Positions 51,211-62,182 of a stretch of 64,000 nucleotides of DNA are shown one piece after another (position 1 is the first letter of the stretch; each line of letters begins with the position of its first letter). The stretch spans positions 1,808,001 to 1,872,000 of the forward strand of contig NC_070619.1 in assembly GCF_027172205.1 (NCBI RefSeq). Direction: 5' to 3'. The notes beneath the pieces are model-generated. The model was given only the letters and a program-made list of their open reading frames with translations. It did no database searches and was not told the DNA's origin. Position numbers and translations under genes: made by a program. Source of the stretch: Podarcis raffonei (taxonomy: Eukaryota > Chordata > Lepidosauria > Squamata > Lacertidae).

Positions 51211-51449
51211 TATGGGATATACCACTATATCACGATGTCTGAAATAAGGATGGAGCTGGCTGGCTTCACGGTTTTCCCCATGTTGTGAATTTTGCATAGC
51301 ACACACACAGATACATCATGATTCATGATATATTGCCAGGTCAAAAATTATGAAACCAATATCATGATATGGACGTCAAACTGGCTTTGGACAATATATA
51401 TTTCCCATCCCTAGCTGACAAGTCATTTTCTAAATATATAGTAGATATG

Positions 51450-51640
51450 TTTATTATTGCATTTCCATCCCAGCTTTTTCTCCAAGGAGTTCATGGGGGC
51501 AGACATGATTCTTCTTCTCGTCATTTAATCCTCACAACAGCCCCGTCAGTCACGATGAGGCCGAGAGGCAGCGACTGACCCCCAGGTTCCCCCAAGGAGT
51601 TTCACGGCCAGGTGGGGGGGATTCGAACCCGAGTCTGATG
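51450..51640 (-). repeat. CORE-SINE/MIR-like copy, minus
   Basis: 'ttaatcctcacaacagcccc' and 'ggggattcgaacccgagtct'. Confidence 0.65.
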
Positions 51641-51724
51641 GGAACTGTAGACTGAAACATCTTGAGAGTGCCCAGTTGGGGAAGGCTGAGCTGACAGTGC
51701 GAAGCAGGAGTGGGGGCTTTGCCA

Positions 51725-51965
51725 AGGAGCAAGACCGAGAGAATTATAAGCAGCCCTTATTAGCCGCTTAATGAATTAAATTGCAGGTTTAAAACGGGGA
51801 TTTCTAATTGGATTTTAATCAGAGCCTTCCCCCGTGAAAGCACGTTTGCTGAAAAAAGAGACAACTGTTGTAAACAATTTACATAATTCCCTTGATTGGG
51901 TAATGCGTTCAAATAAGATTTTCCAAAATAATGCACGGATCCTTATTGTTTTCGTTAAGATTCCC
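51725..51965. other. AT-rich unique block, candidate conserved non-coding element
   Basis: No repeat match. TAAT-rich words include 'cgcttaatgaattaaattgc' and 'gatttctaattggattttaa'. No open frame. See findings. Confidence 0.4.
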
Positions 51966-52199
51966 TCTTTCTTTGGGGAGTGGGGCTGGCAGTTTTGAAC
52001 GGGCCAGGAGAGCTCAGCTGGATCCAGACTCGGCAATGCTTAGAGAGAAGACCCATTGAAATCAGTTTGGCTTCCCCCCTGAAGCGCACTCTATTGTCTC
52101 TCCAAATGGATGCCAGTAACAGAATAAGAATTAATAAGAGCCTTCCTCAGTATTGTTAGAACTGGTTGGCAGCAGCTTTCTGGGGTGCTGGGCAGGGGG

Positions 52200-52465
52200 G
52201 ACACCAGACCCTCCAAGGGATTTTCCAGGGATAGTCCTGGATTTACAGAAGCTGTCACAGTTTCTGATTTGATCCCTGAATGTCCTGCTTCTCCTTAGGA
52301 CATCCCTATTTTCATCAGAGAAATATTGGAGTACATGGAGTTATGTGACCCCAGAGCCACCCTAAGGCAACCCTGCAAAGGGACATTTTTTAATGCTTAA
52401 TGTTTTGTTCTGTTGAAAGCTGCCCAGAGTGGCTGGGGCAACCCAGTCAGATGGGCAGGGTATGG

Positions 52466-52504
<39 letters not shown>
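52200..52504 (+). repeat. 'CCCTATTTTC' element, LINE tail and (GAT)n
   Basis: 'agaccctccaagggattttc' through 'tccctattttcatcagagaa', then the LINE end 'gcccagagtggctggggcaa' with a tail converted to (GAT)n at 52465-52504. Confidence 0.65.
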
Positions 52505-52505
<1 letters not shown>

Positions 52506-52557
52506 ATAGAATGTCCCTATATTCATTGAAGAAATGTTGGAGGGTATGGGACACACA

Positions 52558-52905
52558 GGGACGTGGGTGGCGCTGTGGGTTAAACCACAGAGCCTAGGAC
52601 TTGCCGACCAAAAGGTCGGCAGTTCGAATCCACGCGACGGGGTGAGCTCCCGTTGTTCGGTCCCTGCTCCTGCCAACCTAGCAGTTCGAAAGCACGTCAA
52701 AGTGCAAGTAGATAAATAGGTACCGCTCCGGCGGGAAGGTAAACAGCGTTTCTGTGCGCTGCTCTGGTTCTCCAGAAGCGGCTTAGACATGCTGGCCACA
52801 TGACCTGGAAGTTGTACGCCGGCTCCCTCGGCCAATAAAGCGAGATGAGTGTGCAACCCCAGAGTCTTTCACGACTGTACCTAATGGTCAGGGGTCCCTT
52901 TACCT
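52558..52905 (+). mobile_element. Sauria SINE flanked by 40-bp direct repeats
   Basis: Full-length plus copy from 'gggacgtgggtggcgctgtg' to 'tcaggggtccctttacct'. The flanks at 52518-52557 and 52906-52945 are 40-bp copies with one difference, far longer than usual. Confidence 0.93.
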
Positions 52906-53074
52906 TATATTCATTGAAGAAATTTTGGAGGGTATGGGACACACACCTTTTTTTTTATGAAGCCAGGAACCATTTCCTCGTAGTTATCCCTCCACTAATC
53001 TCAGTTGTTTTCCTATTTCCTCATCGAGATGGGGGGGGCCCTCTTGCCAAAAAGGCACTCACACGCACCCCAGC

Positions 53075-53260
53075 CAACACTGAGCTGATGAGCCGATTTA
53101 TTCCTCTGGCAGCGACAACATCAGCTTGCTTTATGCATTCTGAATGCACCCATTGCAGGGAACGCTGCTCCGCAAGAAGTGAGCATTTTGTGCCTCCCTG
53201 GAGCTAATTAGCTTTGGCAATTGATGGATGGCTCGTTTCCGGGCCGAGGCAGAGCAGGGC
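53075..53260. other. Unique block with palindromic GCTAATTAGC
   Basis: Repeat-free. Contains GCTAATTAGC (about 53204) and 'tttatgcattctgaatgcac'. Candidate conserved non-coding element. Confidence 0.4.
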
Positions 53261-53404
53261 TGAACAGAGGCAGGCCTGTCCTGTGCTGAGCGCCCTGCGC
53301 CAAGAGAATGTGCGCGTATGTGCTGCGATCCAGTCATCTGGTCCAACCCTGTACCATGCAGGAATTTCAACTAAAGCCTCCATGGCCAGACCCTCCAAAC
53401 ATCC

Positions 53405-53619
53405 CTATTTTATTTAAAATGCATCTCTGGGTTATTTGTGGGGCCTGCCTGGTGTTTTTACATGAGTAGAATGTGTGCTTTTATTTAAAACGCATCTGTG
53501 GGTTATTTGTGGGGCATAGGAATTCGTTCATTCCCCTCCCCCCAAAATATAGTCAGGCCCTCCACAAGGTCTGAGGGACAGTGGACCGGCCCCCTGCTGA
53601 AAAAGTTTGCTGACCCCTG
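53405..53619. mobile_element. hAT-Charlie-like MITE with internal duplication
   Basis: Ends 'gtttgctgacccctg'. The stretch 'catctctgggttatttgtgg' occurs twice, about 80 bp apart. Confidence 0.75.
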
Positions 53620-53712
53620 CTATAAACCTTGCCACTAGTCCATTGCAGCGTATCCAAGGCGCATTCCATGAGAATAAAATGCTCAAATCGCTTCTCTTGC
53701 ATTATCTAATTA

Positions 53713-53847
53713 CAGACCCTCCAAGGGTCCCTGTTTTCCAGGGACATCTCTGATTTAGAAAAACCGTCCCAGTTTCTGATTTCATCCCAGAACGTCCCAC
53801 TTTTCCTAAGGATGTCCCTATTTCCACCGGAGAAGCGTTGGAGGGTA
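53713..53847. mobile_element. 'CCCTATTTTC' element, complete copy with TIR
   Basis: Starts ACCCTCCAAGGGTCCC and ends GCGTTGGAGGGTATG, giving a 9-bp inverted end ACCCTCCAA/TTGGAGGGT. Inside, five degenerate 'gtccc..tttt' units repeat. Confidence 0.65.
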
Positions 53848-53961
53848 TGTAATTGTGGCAATCACTGTCATTATCTGAACTTTCTTGTCACTTGTAGGGC
53901 CAGGCATTATATTGATATATTGTCCAAAACCAGTGTGAAGTCCATATCGCTTGAATATGGC

Positions 53962-54114
53962 ATCATAGAATCATAGAACTGTAGCGTTGGAAGGGATCCT
54001 GAGGGTCATCTAGTCCTACCCCCGGCAAAGCAGGAATAGGCAGCTGCCCCAAGCAGGGACTGAACCTGCAACCTTGGCATGCTCAGCACAATGCTCTAAC
54101 CAACTGAACTATAT
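53962..54114 (-). repeat. tRNA-headed SINE, minus
   Basis: 'catagaatcatagaactgta', 'gggtcatctagtcctacccc' and head 'gctctaaccaactgaactat'. Confidence 0.82.
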
Positions 54115-54379
54115 GAAGCGAGGAAGGTGTTTCGCTTTTGCCTCGCCAATGGTAAATAGGATATTCTAAGTGCACTAGGAGGGACCCCCCTCAAGCACCC
54201 CCCTGCCGCCCCTTGCCTCTTAGCACCCCCTAGGTAATCCCATCACCCCAGGGGGCAGTACCCCCTACTTTGGGAACCCCTGCTTTGGATAGTTGGGGGG
54301 TACATGGGAACAACCAGTAAGTAGGGAGATGTGCCCAGAGTCTGAGTCTATGAGGCTTCCCCCTGAAAATTTCACTTAT

Positions 54380-54610
54380 AGTGTCTGATTTTGGGACCCT
54401 CCACCAGACACCCCCTCCCCTGGGGGAGAAGAAGCCAGCAGGGCTGTCTAGTTAGGAGAAATTGCTTCTTTGCTGTCATCCCCCCAGTGCTGTGGAACAC
54501 CCCGCCACTGGAGATTCAGCAGGCACCTTCTGTGCCAACACCTGCTCAAAACTTTTCTATTCTGTCTATGCAGGCAGCTAAGAACACGTAGCTTTTAATC
54601 TTTACGTTAT
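54380..54610 (+). mobile_element. Decayed LINE C-terminal fragment
   Basis: The plus frame 'NCFFAVIPPVLWNTPPLEIQ' resembles the 'AFSVVAPRLWNALP' end of the L2/CR1-like family. Confidence 0.45.
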
Positions 54611-55309
54611 AGTTTTACATTTTTATATTGTTGCAAATCAGCAGGATGTATGACACTGCAGTATATAACATTGATTAATAAAGACAAAATACATTTTTGA
54701 AGTAAGCGAAATGATGCATGCTGCCCTCTAAGAAAAAAGGGGGGGGGAGAAAGGCCCTTATATATATATATATTTGCAGAAATCAATATGTTCCAGGCTG
54801 CGTGGAAAGGAGACGGCTGCTAGGTGGGTGGGGGCTGCAGCCAGGAACCTAGTGCTTTTGTTCTGCCATCTTGGGGTGCGGTGGGGGGGGGGCAAAGGGC
54901 TGTCCATATTGCCAGGGCAGTCAGAAGCGACTCGGAGAGCAATTGATCCGACTCCTGCCCTGAGAGGGCAGGTTGGGGGTTTGTGGGTGGACTGGGGAGA
55001 GAGAAAGAGAGAGAGAGAAGAAAAATGAATCGATTTTCTCTCCCCCCTGCCCCCCCACAACATCACCATAGCAACTCAGGCCTTCTTTTGCCAGATGCAT
55101 CACCAGGTCTTCTCGAAAGGCAGAGGGTTTGAGGCTTAATTCCAGGTGGGGCTTTTTGCACTCTTCAGAGAAGGATAATTTAATTAATCAGCATCTGGAT
55201 GGTAAATAAGTTTGCCAGCCAAACAACCTTGGTTTTTGGTTTTTTTTTAGAGAGGAGGCTTGGCAACCAGGGAACTTCACATCTCAAAGAACAGAATAAG
55301 AGGTACCCT

Positions 55310-55690
55310 CCGACATTTCTCCAATGAAAATAGGGACATCCTAGTCAATAATAATAATAATAATAATAATAATAGTACTCCACCCATCTGACTGCATTGC
55401 CCCAGCCACTCTGGGCAGTTTCCAGCACCTATAAAAACATAATAAAACATGAAACATTAAGAAACTTCCCTATCCAGGGCTGCCTTCAGATGTCTCCTAA
55501 AGGTTGTCTAGTTACTTATCTCCTTGGCTCGAGGGTCACAGAACTCCATAACCTCCAAAATTTCTCTGATGAAAATAGGGACGTCCTAAGGAAAAGCGGG
55601 ACATTCCGGGATCAAATTAGAAACTGGGATGGCTTCTGTGAATCTGGGACTGTCTCTGGGAAATAGGGGCACTTGGAGGGTCTGCTGTAG
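55310..55690 (-). repeat. 'CCCTATTTTC' element split by a LINE tail
   Basis: 'ccgacatttctccaatgaaa' (55310) and 'ctccaaaatttctctgatga' to 'gcacttggagggtctg' (55553-55684) surround a minus LINE 3' end with (AAT)n at 55343-55550. The same nested arrangement as at 26576-26960. Confidence 0.65.
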
Positions 55691-56464
55691 GTTTATGTTT
55701 CTTTCTTCTTCTTTTTTAAAATAATATTTAGTAAAAATTTCCAGTCAAACCAAATTATATATTCCAAATTATACAAATTATCCAATAATCAAACAAATCC
55801 CAATGTTATGCTTAATTATAAATTATTGTTATTTTTTAGCTGGCTTTCCACGCTTCAAGATCAGAGGGAATCCTAATCATCTCACAGTTCTACTGCATTT
55901 CAAAATATTGCATTAATTCCCTTAATACATTCTGGTGTTAATCCTTCATTATTTTCAACAGCTTCTGCATTCATCTGCTGTAGGTTTGTGTTTCATTTTG
56001 AAAAATAAATTGCTATCTTACGGTTTATTATTGTATATATTTTAAATTGGATATATATGGGTGCACCAAAATCTTTTAAGTGCTTAGGGCCTCTACAGGT
56101 CTTAATCCGGCTCTGTCTGTCCTGAACCATCCAACACGCCGGCCTTGAGCTCCCTGGAGCAAAGGTGGGTTTAATAAAGGTACGGATAAATAAACCTGGG
56201 GTCGGAGGGAAGCAGCTGTTGCCCTGCGCAGCATCTTCAAAGAGCAGCGATGCAGCTCAGCGGCGGAGGAGGTCACGGTTTGCACCCATTAAAGGCAGTC
56301 AGCTGCCTGGAGACTTTTTGCTGCACCATCCTAATAGGATAATTACAATTCCTGCTTGTTTATTCTGCCTCTCTTCTCCGCCTTCCTCCCAAAAGAACCT
56401 GCCATCTCTGCAAGCACCTCTGCAGCCCCAAACACTTGGGGGCCCCATCTGCAACCAGGAGTAT

Positions 56465-56881
56465 TTAAGCTCCAGTGTCCCTATTTTCCTGGGACAGTTC
56501 TGGATTGACAGAAACCATCCTGGTTTCTGATTTGAACCTGGAATGTCCCGCTTTTCCTTAGGATGAGGCTCAAAAGCTAGATCCTCCAAGTGTCCCTATT
56601 TTCTAGGGACAGTGCCAGATTTACATAAGCTGTCGTGGTTTCTGATTTGATCCTGGAATGTCACGTTTTTCCTTAGAATGTCCCTTTTTTCACTGGAGAA
56701 AAGTTGGAGGGTATGGAGTTATGTGACCCCCGAGCCAAGGAGATAACTAGACAAGCTTTAGAAAACACCTGAAGGTAGCCCTGGATAGGGAAGTTTTTTT
56801 AATGTTTAATGTTTTTATATACAGTATGTTGGAAACTGCCCAGAGTGTCTGCGGAAACCCAATCAGATGGGCAGAGTATAA

Positions 56882-56931
<50 letters not shown>

Positions 56932-56935
56932 ATTG
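56465..56935 (+). repeat. Two 'CCCTATTTTC' elements and a LINE tail
   Basis: Copies at about 56473-56570 and 56581-56718 are followed by the LINE end ('gcccagagtgtctgcggaaa') and (ATT)n at 56883-56931. Confidence 0.65.
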
Positions 56936-56964
56936 GGCATCCCTGTGTTGGAGGACATGTTCCT

Positions 56965-57213
56965 AGAGGAAGGCAAACTAAGGCCCGGGGGCCAGATCTG
57001 GCCCAATCACCTTCTAAATCCGGCCTGCGGACAGTCCAGGAATCAGTGTGTTTTTACATAAGTAGAATGTGTCCTTTTATTTAAAATGCATCTCTGGGGT
57101 ATTTGTGGGGCATAGGAATTCATTCTTTTTTCTCTCCAAAATATAGTCCAGCCCTTCACAAGGCCTGAGGGACAGAGGACCGGCCCACGGCTGAAAAAGT
57201 TTGCTGACCCCTG
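56965..57213. mobile_element. hAT-Charlie-like MITE, fullest copy
   Basis: Starts 'ggcaaactaaggcccggggg' and ends 'agtttgctgacccctg'. The inside is shared with 32712 and 53405. Confidence 0.8.
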
Positions 57214-57713
57214 GAGGTTCTGGAACTGAGTTCTGTCTGGCAGAAAGCCCTGCCCTGCAGTCTGATCCAAAGAGTTCCCATGGATACCCCAAAGGTCCTC
57301 AGCCCCCCAAAAGGGAGCAATCCAGAGAAACTGCTGGGAAGCAGCGGAGAGTTTGAGAAGAGCAAAGTTCTTCCCCCCAAGCGACCGGCCGCTCGCCTGA
57401 CAAATTCTGTAGCTGCGCCTTCAGCCAGAACGTGCCTCTGCCTTGCTGTGGTGACAGTTCCAGACTCAGGAATTAACTCTTGGAGAGGAAAGGCGAGGGG
57501 CTCAGGGAGACGGAGGCCCAATTAGGAGTCTGCACGTCCTTCGCTCAGGGCACCTGGGAGGGCAGGTGTTGCCGCAGCGGATGTCGAGGTGAAACCTGGA
57601 AGCTTTCTGAGGAGGAAGGAGCTAAATTTTTTAACAGGGATCAAACACTCCATGGATATCCTGGTCAATGGTCAGGTGGCGGTGGCTGGAAACAGGCTGA
57701 GAGAGCTCTGCGC

Positions 57714-57850
57714 CAGTGGCGTAGCGTGGGGGGTGCAGGGGGGGCCGGCCGCACCAGGCGCAACATCTGGGGGTTAGGGCAAATCCACGGGTTAGGGGGC
57801 GCAAATTACTTGCCTTGCCCCGGGTGCTGACAACCCATGCTACGCCACTG
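57714..57850. mobile_element. hAT MITE (CAGTGGCGTAGC) with perfect 8-bp TSD
   Basis: 137 bp. Ends CAGTGGCGTAGCGTGG and ATGCTACGCCACTG. Identical CTCTGCGC at 57706-57713 and 57851-57858. Confidence 0.9.
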
Positions 57851-57858
57851 CTCTGCGC

Positions 57859-58334
57859 TGTCTGTCCACATCACAGTCAGCTCCTCTTATCAGCAGCTTG
57901 AGCATCGCTTCCCTTTTGGGTGAAGACAGAGGCAAAGGAGGTGTTGAGCAGTTCTCTGCCTTCTCCCAGTCACCCAGTAGAATTTCTCTGCCTTCTCCAC
58001 TATCACATGCTTGTTCTTCCTCTTGCTTCGGACATAGTCCAAGAAACCTTTTATTATTATTTTTTAACCTTTCTTGCAAGCCTGAGCTAATTCTGAACTT
58101 TGGTCAGCCTGACCTTCACCCTCCAGCTATTGGCTACTTGTGTATATTCCTCCTTTGTGATTTCCCCTTTCTTCCATTTCTTATTTGAGTGTCTACTGAA
58201 ATGAGGCTGCATTTTAATGTTGTATTTTAATCTTGTTTTTTACGTTGTATTTTAATCAATTGTTTTTATATCTGGAGTTAGCAGCCCTGAGCCCAGTCTT
58301 GGCTGGGGAGGGCGGGGTATAAATAAATAAATAA

Positions 58335-58379
<45 letters not shown>

Positions 58380-58975
58380 CATGCCCTTCTTAACTCTCAG
58401 CTCATCTGTAAGCTCCTTATGCAGCCACACCAGTTTCCTTAGAACTCCCACTTTTCTTTCTTGTTGGAATTGTCTGCATTCGGGCCTTCAAAATTTCTCC
58501 TTTTAGAAACTCCCATCCTTCTTGGACTCCCTTTTCATTGAGTATTTCTGACCCTGGGATCACACCCAGTAGCTCCTTCAGCTTTTTGAAATTGCCCTTA
58601 TAGTCCAACTGCACTCAGTTTCCCTTGCCTCTGTATCCTGAAACCCAGGAGAACATGATCACTTCCTCCCAAGTTTCCAAGCCCTTCCATTTCTTCAATC
58701 AATTCCTCCCTATTGGTGAGGACCAGAGCACCCCTTGTGGGTTCTTCTATCTTCTGGGAAATGAAATTGTCAGTGAGGCAATGGAGGAATTTGTTGGACC
58801 TTACATTCTTGGCAGAGTTTGAGTCCCAACAGTTATCGGGGAAATTGAAGTCTCCCATAACAACTGTATTACCGGTATATCTCTCCTTTTTGAATGTTTG
58901 GCAATCACCTCTAGGAAGGCATCATCCAAGCTTTCAGTCTGGCTGCCTCAACTGTGGATGGCTGTATCCCTAAGT
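57859..58975 (-). mobile_element. CR1 LINE 5' part (endonuclease region) with nested LINE tail
   Basis: The minus frame 58598-58858 reads 'MGDFNFPDNCWDSNSAKNVR' and 'SQKIEEPTRGALVLTNREEL', the CR1 apurinic endonuclease. 58417-58614 ('GVQEGWEFLKGEILKARMQT') follows in the ORF. A separate LINE 3' end with (ATT)n at about 58185-58378 interrupts it. Confidence 0.88.
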
Positions 58976-59099
58976 CAGGAATGTGGCGCATTAGGCCTGG
59001 AGGCCCGATGTGGCCCTCTAAGCCTCATGGTGGCCCTTTCAATTCTCCCCTCACTGGTCCAGCCTAGCTTCTTGAACTCTGAAGATGCTTAGATGGAGG

Positions 59100-59500
59100 A
59101 CAGAGAGGGGTGTCTGTGTGGAGACTAACCTATTATAGAAAGGTAAATTTTACATTTGTTGCTCCATCCAATTTTGCCTCAGGCATGCGGCCCCCAGAAG
59201 ACTCTGTGCGGCCTTTGAGGTGAAAACCTTCCCCACCCATCTCAGCTTCCTCTTGGGGGTGTGGGAGCTAGTAACTCGGGTTCAGGCCAACTTGGGCACC
59301 TTTGCGTCCTGTTGACGCTGGGAGATAAGGGGTGAAAGAGTCATTTGTGCAAGAGATGTGAGTTAAAACTCATTTTGCTTCTGGGAAAAGAGGTTTTAAC
59401 AAGCCCTTTGCCCCCCCCCCCGGAAGATTGGATGACTGTCTGCCTGGGATTCTTTCACTGGGATCCCTGCATTGCAGGGGGTTGGACTAGATGACCCTTG
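59100..59500. other. Intergenic, hAT-like remnant and SINE tail
   Basis: 58976-59225 contains 'atgtggccctctaagcctca' and 'caggcatgcggcccccagaa', reminiscent of a decayed hAT element. 59455-59530 is a plus SINE tail ('gggggttggactagatgacc'). Confidence 0.4.
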
Positions 59501-59529
59501 GGACCCCTCCCAACTCAAAAGTTCTTTGA

Positions 59530-59935
59530 TTCTACTTTGCAGTTCCCTGCAGCTGGTATGCAGAGGCATTTACTGCCCACAACATGGGAGGGAGAAAGCT
59601 CCCCCGCAGATTGTCCATCAAAGCATTCATGCTTCTCTGTAAGGAGCATTTATCAGTATTTTGAGTTACAGTGCAATTTGGGATATAAAATCCCATCACT
59701 GGGCCGTTATCCATTTCCCGAGTGCAAGCTGCTGCTGTCCCTCTCCAACTCCTCAATAGACTCCAGTGGCTCCCTCTCATATTTTATGATGGGGGGAAAA
59801 TCTTCCGAGCTCTGCGCCCCTCCCTCCCCTCTCTTGGGATATAAATCTGTCATCTCTGCCTCTGGTGCTGAGATCGCTTGATATGGACAATAACGCAGAA
59901 ACAAGGATCCCATCTTGTAAAGATTTACAGGGATG
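59530..59935. other. Unique block, candidate conserved non-coding element
   Basis: No repeat or exon recognised. Contains 'ggatataaaatcccatcact', 'ggatataaatctgtcatctc' and 'catcaaagcattcatgcttc'. The open frame at 59498-59881 has no similarity I know. Confidence 0.4.
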
Positions 59936-60173
59936 ACTTAGCAGTGTGCTGGGAAGGCAGGCCACCGTTGAACATCCCTGGACAAATCCCAGGGGTGCAC
60001 TCCAAGACTGCAAACTAGCCAGGCAGCATTTGGGAATCAAAGAAGACTGGTTGGAGTGGGGGGGGGGAGAGAAGCAGAGCCCCAAATGGGGCCCATCTAG
60101 GCCAACATTTTATTCTCAAAGTACCTCTCCCCTCCTGTGGCTTTCAAGAACTGGAGGGTAGATCATAACCATC

Positions 60174-60380
60174 CTGCATCATCATCACCATCATATAAAA
60201 ACATCATATAATACCAAACATTAAAAACTCCCCCATACAGGGCTGCCTTCAGATGTCTTCTAAGAGTCAGATAGTTCTTCATCTCCTTGACATCTGATGG
60301 GAGGGCTGTCCACAGGGCGGGTGCCACTACGGAGAAGGCCCTGTGCCTGGTTTCCTGTAACTTCGCTTCTTGCAGGGCCG
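60174..60380 (-). mobile_element. L2/CR1-like LINE 3' end
   Basis: 'acagggctgccttcagatgt', 'catctgatgggagggctgtc' and 'gtgccactacggagaaggcc'. Confidence 0.8.
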
Positions 60381-60629
60381 AGCCATAGCAAGGGGAGGGG
60401 GGCCTAGCCAGGGTTTCCTCCCCAGGTGAAGCCTCCAGGGAGGTGCAATTGAGGCTCCCAGCATGTCTGGGCTTTAGATGGAGAGAAAGATGAGAAAGTG
60501 AGTGGCAGCTGTGAGCTCCACCCTTCCCTTTTCCCCATGAAGCAGAGAAAGGCCCACTTACAACGCAATGCTGTGAGAATGAGCGCTGGGAAATGGGGAG
60601 AGGCTGCGTGGCTCTCCCCAGTGAAGAAG

Positions 60630-60690
60630 AAGATTGCAGGGGGTTGGACTAGATGATCCTCAGGGTCCCTCCCGACTGTTCTTTGAGAGA
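60630..60690 (+). repeat. CR1-type SINE tail fragment
   Basis: 'ttgcagggggttggactaga' then 'tgatcctcagggtccctccc'. Confidence 0.7.
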
Positions 60691-60989
60691 GAGAGAGGAA
60701 ATGTCTTCTGTGTCCACTTTCTCCATGCCATGTCCCTGGTCTGAACCATTTCCAGCTGTGCAATGCGCCTTTTTGAGGTGAGGAACCAGAAATCGGCACA
60801 TCACCCCATCAGTAGAAACATCATATGATTCATAAAATAAAAAAAGATGGAGCAGACATATCACAATACCCTTCAAATCAAACACTTTGCTCCATAAGTT
60901 CTCACCTCCACAGTGTTTTTACTCAAACCTTTTCTACTGCATTGTATCGCCAATCCCCCCCCCCCAATACAATTATTTTATCGTTTTTC

Positions 60990-61640
60990 TTCCGCCGCTC
61001 TTGTCTCGAATCCTGCCCGCGATTTCACTCGGCTGTAATCTTTGTTTAAAGAGTCCACAAAAGGCCTCCGTTCTCAACGGGGTGGGTTTTGAGAGGGTGC
61101 GGATGAGCCCCCAGTTGCCCCAAACCGGGGTCCGGCTGCGCGGTGCCCAAGTCAGAGAAAGGCGAGGCGAGAGGCGCGACTCCGCATTCTGGTCTCCGCC
61201 GCCGCCTCCCTGCCTGGCAACGCGTCGGACCCCCTCCTTGCCAATTTCCCGTCCAGCCAGGAGAGTGGGGCGTGCGGAGGGGGGCCAAGGGGCACCCATT
61301 ATATCCCCATCCATAAACTGCGCAAGGGCTGGTGGGTGCCACGACATTCCTCGAGAGAGGGAAAAGACAATAACTCACGTCCGGCCCTTTGGCACATGAA
61401 GACGAATGGCCCCCAGGAGATGAGTTCGGGAGAGCTGCGTGCCTGTGTTGGGGGGGGGGTTCTGCAAGTCCGAGCAGGTCCAGAGAGGGAGAGGGGGTGC
61501 GCAGGGTGGGCGGCATGGGCGTAAATTTAAAAATAATAACACCTAATTGCGGGTCCGGCCCCCATGACATAAAGCCTGTCACACCCCCGACAAAAACCCG
61601 GCTACGCCCGTGGTGGGGGCTGCTGCGGCCCTCAGGGTGC
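60990..61640. other. GC/CpG-rich island without recognisable exon
   Basis: CpG-dense (for example 'aaaggcgaggcgagaggcgcg', 'tctccgccgccgcc'), unlike its flanks. No conserved protein is visible on either strand. It may be a promoter of the next gene or a remnant. A MITE-like inverted pair (catgggcgtaaatt / ctacgcccgtgg) lies at 61516-61612. Confidence 0.4.
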
Positions 61641-61705
61641 ATATTTCAAAGAATCATAGGAAGGGACCCCGAGGGTCGTCTAGACCAACCCCCTGCCATG
61701 CAGAG
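61640..61705 (-). repeat. CR1-type tail fragment
   Basis: 'gaatcataggaagggacccc' to 'ccaaccccctgccatgcaga'. Confidence 0.7.
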
Positions 61706-62182
61706 ATCCAGATGGGAGCTGTCCCAGGTGGGAACTGGGGAGACGTGGATCTCTGAAGATTGAGATAGAAGCTTGATAGAATATAAAATGGGGGGTGGGG
61801 GTGTTTTCTTTTTTCCTGCTTTCTTTAGGTCTTAGCTCTGTTTGGTTTATATTGTATAATATGTTGAAAACCTTTAATAAAATTGCTTTTTTTAAAGAAT
61901 GAGGCAAAATGCCCTAAATTTGGAATAAAAGAAGTTCCCTTTTTCCAGGGCAATGTTATTGGACGGTGACCTTCCAATCTCCCCCCATTGTCCTCCAGGA
62001 GAGAGCTGTCCCTTCACCCTCTGCTTGAGTTTTATGGGGAGGGGGCGCGGTCCCTCGGAGTTTCCCCAGTGCTTTGCCACCGGCAAAATGTCAGCTCTGA
62101 GACGCCCACCTTGGAGATCAGGCTTTTCGCACTACGCAAGTTAACCCTGGTGACACTTCGTCTCAACGAAAGCCACGGATGC

